From Pseudomonas sp. efr-133-TYG-5 (lineage in GTDB: Bacteria > Pseudomonadota > Gammaproteobacteria > Pseudomonadales > Pseudomonadaceae): a stretch of DNA of 64,000 bases. Location: positions 186,001-250,000 of the forward strand of contig NZ_JARVSM010000007.1 of assembly GCF_030209175.1 (NCBI RefSeq), given 5' to 3'. The notes below the pieces were generated by a model. It made no database searches. It was not told the DNA's origin and saw only the letters and a list, made by a program, of their open reading frames with translations. A program made the position numbers and the translations under genes. Shown in pieces: positions 60,537 through 64,000 of this stretch. Every line of letters begins with the position of its first letter. Position 1 is the first letter of the stretch.

Positions 60537-60678
60537 TAACCGCGAAGTGAAATCTGCCCGCTGGTACCAGCGTCTTGGCTGGTTGCTGCTGATCTGGTTC
60601 GCCAGCGTGGGGGCGCTGGCAGTGGTGGCGAGCCTGCTGAAACTGGCGATGTACGCCGCCGGAATGAGAACCCACTGA
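60523..60678 (+). CDS. DUF2474 small membrane protein (CydX-like)
   Basis: A 51-residue one-helix protein that begins inside the end of cioB. The sequence KSARWYQRLGWLLLIWFASV, followed by GALAVVASLLKLAMYAAGM, is the DUF2474 pattern found after CIO-type cioB genes. It is the counterpart of CydX/AppX, small subunits that stabilise the oxidase. Confidence 0.88.
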   Translation: MATIDNREVKSARWYQRLGWLLLIWFASVGALAVVASLLKLAMYAAGMRTH

Positions 60679-60685
60679 CAAAAAA

Positions 60686-60712
60686 AACCGCAGCCATGGC
60701 TGCGGTTTTTTT
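60686..60712. terminator. Terminator of the cio operon
   Basis: AACCGCAGCC / GGCTGCGGTT stem (10 bp, 2-nt loop) followed by a T-run, preceded by an A-run. It begins 8 nt after the DUF2474 stop. Confidence 0.93.
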
Positions 60713-60740
60713 GTGCCACCCCATCCTCCAGATGACTGAT

Positions 60741-60778
60741 TCCCCTGTGGCAGCTGGCAAGTCAGCTGCCACAGGGGA
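60741..60778. repeat. Perfect 16-bp inverted repeat
   Basis: TCCCCTGTGGCAGCTG and its exact complement, 6-nt loop (GCAAGT), between the cio terminator and the CAP gene end. It is a REP-like element without a T-run. Confidence 0.85.
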
Positions 60779-60797
60779 ACATTGGTGTTTTTGGGAT

Positions 60798-61649
60798 TTA
60801 CTGCGCACCGAACATCGCGGTCCAGTAGATCCCGGCGCTGCTTTTCGGATCGGTCGCGTAGGCGGCGCCGAGTTCTTTGTATTGGGGGTTCATCAGATTG
60901 GCGCAGTGGCCGGGGCTGGCGAGCCAGCCGTCGACCACCTTGCGCACGGTGTCCTGGCCGGCAGCGATGTTTTCGCCGACCAGTTGCCCGCTGTAGCCGG
61001 CCAGTTCGGCGCGGTCACCGGGTGTGCGGCCGTCGCGGTCCTTGTGGTCGAAGTAGTTGTTGTTGGCCATGTCGCGGCTGTGATCCTGGGAGATCGTGGC
61101 CAGGCTCGCGTTCCACGCCAATGGCCCGGCGGCGGCAAAGGCCTGCGCGCCGCATTGGCGTGGCTGGGCGCGGGCCGCGTTGAGTTGCTCGAGCAATTTC
61201 TGACCTTCGCTCTGCGCATCCGCGAGTTTTGCCGAAAGCAACGGTCGCGCCAGCACAATGCGCCAGTCGCGGTCGGCGCGGCTGACGCCGACGTCGACGA
61301 ACTGCGGATCGAGCACGACCTGGCAGAAGCTTTCCTTGATCGCCTGCATGGCCGAAGCGGGGTCACGCGGGCCGTTGAGGCTGATCGCCTGAACGTTGAC
61401 CATCGGGTAACTGGCGCGCGCCATGGCCTGCTGCAGATCCACCGCGCCACTGGCCGGCAGAATCAGGCGCGGATCGGCCGACAGCGGCGGCAGTTCGCTG
61501 GATGCCTGGCTGCCGCAACGCTGCGGCTGGCTGCGGTAGCTGTTGATCGATTCGATCAGTTGCGACTCGTCGGTGGCCATGGCCGAGGCGGCAAACGCCA
61601 GGCCGGCAGACAACGCGGCGAAGCGCAGAACAGAGGGCATGAAGCGCAT
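60798..61649 (-). CDS. Secreted CAP-domain protein (paralogue of 12000-12866)
   Basis: A 283-residue exported protein, start at the ATG at 61649 with GGGAGA upstream. Signal peptide about residues 1-25 (ending SAMA). C-terminal CAP domain: QKLLEQLNAARAQPRQCG, HSRDMANNNYFDHKDRDG, VGENIAAGQ and WLASPGHCANLMNP. The N-terminal half (LIESINSYRSQPQRCGS) again looks like a degenerate CAP start. Same layout as the first copy, with clear divergence. Confidence 0.9.
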   Translation of the reverse strand: MRFMPSVLRFAALSAGLAFAASAMATDESQLIESINSYRSQPQRCGSQASSELPPLSADPRLILPASGAVDLQQAMARASYPMVNVQAISLNGPRDPASAMQAIKESFCQVVLDPQFVDVGVSRADRDWRIVLARPLLSAKLADAQSEGQKLLEQLNAARAQPRQCGAQAFAAAGPLAWNASLATISQDHSRDMANNNYFDHKDRDGRTPGDRAELAGYSGQLVGENIAAGQDTVRKVVDGWLASPGHCANLMNPQYKELGAAYATDPKSSAGIYWTAMFGAQ

Positions 61650-61847
61650 GGAAATCTCCCTGGGGCTGAGTGCGCCCATGATGCGCGAAACGCCCCCCGT
61701 GGGTGCAATGTCTTTTTCTTCACGGGGCGCTTTTTTCTGCGGAACGTGCCTCTTGTTTTGCCGTCTACACTCTCCGAAGGCCCCGGGATCCGGGCGTCTC
61801 CCCGACGAAACACTCAGCCCGTAGCGGGCGCTGCCGGAAGAACGAAG

Positions 61848-62468
61848 ATGGGATTGAAATGGTTGACTGGCTGTTTCGCATTAACCCTGATGGCCGGCGT
61901 GGTGACTGCCACCGAGCAGGCGCCGATCAAGGCCAAGGCTGAAGAAAAGGCCCAGGTGCTGGAAGAGAAAGCCGCCGACAAAGTCAGCGCGGCGCCGGCA
62001 CCGAAATCCGAAGCAATCACCCCCACCGAAGTGCAGGCCGTCGACCCGGCCGGCACCGCGCCGCTCGACGATCCGATCACTTGCCTGGCGCGCAGTATCT
62101 ACTGGGAAGCCAAGGGCAAGGACACCCCGGAAATGGAAGCGGTGGCCAACGTGGTGATGAATCGCCTCGGCCACGAGGGTTTCCCCGGCACGGTCTGCGA
62201 GGTGGTCAAACAGGGCTCGGAATCCAGGAGTTGCCAGTTTTCCTGGTGGTGTGATGGCAAGCCGGATCAGGTCAAGGAAGACGCCGAATATGCGCTGGCC
62301 AAGGAAATCGCCGGCAAGGCACTGAACCGCCAGTTGCCGGATCGCACGCGCGGTGCCTTGTATTTCCATGACCGCAACGTCCATCCGAGCTGGGCCAAGG
62401 AGTACACCAAGACCGCCGAGACCGGCAAGTTCCTGTTCTACAAACCGGCCGGAGGCGACGCGCGCTAG
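61848..62468 (+). CDS. Cell wall hydrolase (SleB/Hydrolase_2 family)
   Basis: A 206-residue exported protein. Start at the ATG at 61848 has GGAAG upstream. Signal peptide at about 1-21, then an Ala/Lys/Glu-rich linker (PIKAKAEEKAQVLEEKAADK), and a C-terminal Hydrolase_2 domain with CLARSIYWEAKGKDTPEMEA (catalytic Glu), VANVVMNRLGHEGFPGTVCE and CQFSWWCDGK. Related proteins cut the glycan of peptidoglycan; in Pseudomonas they are thought to be periplasmic. It ends 4 bp inside the LysR gene on the other strand (shared CTAG). Confidence 0.9.
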   Translation: MGLKWLTGCFALTLMAGVVTATEQAPIKAKAEEKAQVLEEKAADKVSAAPAPKSEAITPTEVQAVDPAGTAPLDDPITCLARSIYWEAKGKDTPEMEAVANVVMNRLGHEGFPGTVCEVVKQGSESRSCQFSWWCDGKPDQVKEDAEYALAKEIAGKALNRQLPDRTRGALYFHDRNVHPSWAKEYTKTAETGKFLFYKPAGGDAR

Positions 62469-63352
62469 GCGCAGATCTGCCGCACACAATCGCGCAGCCA
62501 GCGGTGCGCCGGGTCGGCGTCCATGCGCGGGTGCCAGAGCATCGACACCGGGATGTCCGGCAGCAGCAGCGGCAGGCTGAAACTGTGCAGCCCGGCGCGC
62601 AGCCTTTCGGTATGGCGCGCCGGCACGCTGGCGATCAGTTCGCTGTCGCGCACCAGCGCCAGGGCGGCAGCAAAACCGCCGACGCTGGTGACAATCGTGC
62701 GCGCCAGGCCCAGCCCTTGCAAGGCCTCATCCACCGGCCCGCTGTCACGCCCGCTGCGTGACACCAGCACATGTTCGCCCGCGGCAAAGCGCCTGGCGCT
62801 GACCTTGGCGCAACTCAACGCATGGCCGGCGCGCACCACGCCGACGTAACGGTCGCGAAACAGAATACGACTGTGCAAGGTGTCGTCGATGCGCGCGCCG
62901 ACCACGCCGGTTTCCAGGTCGACCCGGCCGTCGCGCAGCAGCGTGCTGTCCTTGTCGGTTTTCTGCAGGAAGCGCAGGCGTACTCCCGGCGCCTCCCGGG
63001 CAAGGCGGGCGAGCAGGGCGGCGGCGAAGGTTTCGACAAAACCGTCGCTGCATCTCAGGGTGAAGGTGCGTTGCAATTGCCCGGGATCGAGCAGTTGCGC
63101 CGGGCGCAGCATGGCTTCGGCTTCCTGCACCAGCACGCTGACCCGCTCGCGCAGTTCCAGCGCCCGCGGCGTGGCGACCAGGCCGCGCCCGGCGCGCACC
63201 AGCAGCGGATCACCGGTGGTTTGCCGCAATCGGGCGAGGGCACGACTCATTGCCGACGGGCTCAGATTCAATTGTTCGGCCGCGCGGGCGACGCTGCCTT
63301 CGCGCAGCAGCACATCGAGGGTGATCAGCAGGTTCAGATCCGGCGTGCTCAT
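62465..63352 (-). CDS. LysR-family regulator (NodD-type N-terminus)
   Basis: A 295-residue regulator. HTH: PDLNLLITLDVLLREGSVAR followed by AAEQLNLSPSAMSRALARLR. The effector domain shows LFRDRYVGVVRAGHAL and LHSFSLPLLLPDIPVSMLWH. Start chosen at 63352, GGAA 9 nt upstream; an ATG at 63367 lacks a ribosome site. It is divergent from an MFS transporter gene, which it probably controls. Confidence 0.88.
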   Translation of the reverse strand: MSTPDLNLLITLDVLLREGSVARAAEQLNLSPSAMSRALARLRQTTGDPLLVRAGRGLVATPRALELRERVSVLVQEAEAMLRPAQLLDPGQLQRTFTLRCSDGFVETFAAALLARLAREAPGVRLRFLQKTDKDSTLLRDGRVDLETGVVGARIDDTLHSRILFRDRYVGVVRAGHALSCAKVSARRFAAGEHVLVSRSGRDSGPVDEALQGLGLARTIVTSVGGFAAALALVRDSELIASVPARHTERLRAGLHSFSLPLLLPDIPVSMLWHPRMDADPAHRWLRDCVRQICA

Positions 63353-63455
63353 GACATGGCGTTCCATGCAGCTATCGAGTGCAAAGCATGCGTCTTCCGC
63401 CAGGTGCTGTCGAGCCTCAGGCTAGGGGTTCCGAACCTTGCCGAGTGCGCCTGCC

Positions 63456-64000
63456 ATGTCCCGACAACCCCTGAAACCTTCCGCCCGCTGGGCACTGACC
63501 GGCCTGTGTCTGGCGACGCTCATGCCATCGCTCGACACCAGCATCGCCAACGCTGGCCTGCCGACCCTGGCGGTGGCATTCGACGCGTCGTTCCAGCAGG
63601 TGCAATGGATCGTTCTGGCCTATCTGCTCGCGGTCACGACGCTGATCGTCAGCGCCGGGCGCCTCGGTGATCTGTTCGGCCGGCGACGGCTGTTGCTGAT
63701 CGGCATCGGCGTGTTCAGCGCAGCTTCCCTGGCCTGTGCCCTGGCCAGTGCCTGGTGGTGGCTGATCGCGGCGCGGGCCGTGCAAGGGCTGGGAGCGGCG
63801 ATCTTGCTGGCGCTGACCCTGGCGCTGGTGAATGCCGCGGTGCCGAAGGAACGCGCGGGCAGCGCCATGGGCCTGCTCGGCACGATGTCGGCGATCGGCA
63901 CCAGCCTCGGGCCGTCGCTGGGTGGACTGCTGATTGCGCACGTCGGCTGGCCGTGGATGTTTCTGCTCAATCTGCCATTGGGCGTGCTCAATGGCTGGCT
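63456..64000 (+). CDS. MFS drug-type transporter, DHA2/EmrB family, partial
   Basis: The first 181 codons of a membrane transporter; the gene runs off the end. It shows LDTSIANAGLPTLAVAF (motif D1), then WIVLAYLLAVTTLIVSAGRL and GDLFGRRRLL (motif A), and ARAVQGLGAAILLALTLALV and GTSLGPSLGG (motif C-like). These are typical of 14-helix drug:H+ antiporters. Divergent from a LysR gene with a 103-nt shared region. Confidence 0.9.
   Translation, partial: MSRQPLKPSARWALTGLCLATLMPSLDTSIANAGLPTLAVAFDASFQQVQWIVLAYLLAVTTLIVSAGRLGDLFGRRRLLLIGIGVFSAASLACALASAWWWLIAARAVQGLGAAILLALTLALVNAAVPKERAGSAMGLLGTMSAIGTSLGPSLGGLLIAHVGWPWMFLLNLPLGVLNGW

Noticed and set aside
60696..62468. A 590-codon frame that includes the cell-wall hydrolase
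   Set aside because: The first 384 codons overlap the CAP gene antisense. The true start is the ATG at 61848 with a ribosome site and signal peptide.

Overview
The window looks like chromosomal DNA of a Pseudomonas, most likely the P. fluorescens group. It has high GC, dense short-spaced genes, abundant REP-type intergenic palindromes built on GTGGGAGC and GCGAGC, and a typical fluorescent-pseudomonad gene set (signal-peptide-bearing Mqo, polyamine-catabolism puu/pau genes, a CIO-type cytochrome bd, orphan vgrG island). I saw no rRNA, tRNA, insertion sequence, prophage or CRISPR array. Genes run off both ends of the window.

Layout. 1-5.5 kb: end of a DUF2388-like secreted protein, a chemoreceptor, two NTF2-like proteins, malate:quinone oxidoreductase and a 27-residue membrane peptide. 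5.5-11.9 kb: an orphan type VI secretion island (vgrG, DUF4123 adaptor, small protein and a candidate effector with a transglutaminase-like Cys-His-Asp triad), followed by a divergent TPR/winged-helix regulator and a beta-propeller protein. 12-16.6 kb: a CAP-domain protein, a tandem REP array, an alpha/beta hydrolase, a Tat-exported aldo/keto reductase, and a LysR/cupin pair. 16.7-22.5 kb: a periplasmic molybdenum aldehyde oxidoreductase operon (paoABC) and a lactate permease. 22.7-27.1 kb: three lipoproteins and small proteins, ending with thpR.

27.2-38.4 kb is a polyamine uptake and catabolism block: an ABC transporter (potG-potH-potI-potF), puuD, then divergent puuA, puuC, puuB and puuR. 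Together these import putrescine-like amines, gamma-glutamylate them, oxidise and dehydrogenate them, and hydrolyse the product to GABA and glutamate. A second, divergent puuB/puuA pair lies at 43.3-46.1 kb beside a DeoR regulator. Between the two blocks are a secreted Cys-rich 20-residue tandem-repeat protein and several small conserved or unknown genes.

46.5-60.7 kb holds chrA and then a formate/molybdenum-cofactor respiratory module: fdhD-moaC-moaD-moaE, a LysR regulator, moaB-moeA, moaA, an FdhF/YdeP-type molybdoenzyme and cioA-cioB-DUF2474. A shared GATTRGAC element lies in the same orientation upstream of fdhD, the LysR gene, moaB, moaA and the fdhF-like gene. This suggests one regulon that couples cofactor synthesis to the enzyme. 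The window ends with a second CAP protein, a SleB-type cell-wall hydrolase, and a LysR gene divergent from an MFS exporter.
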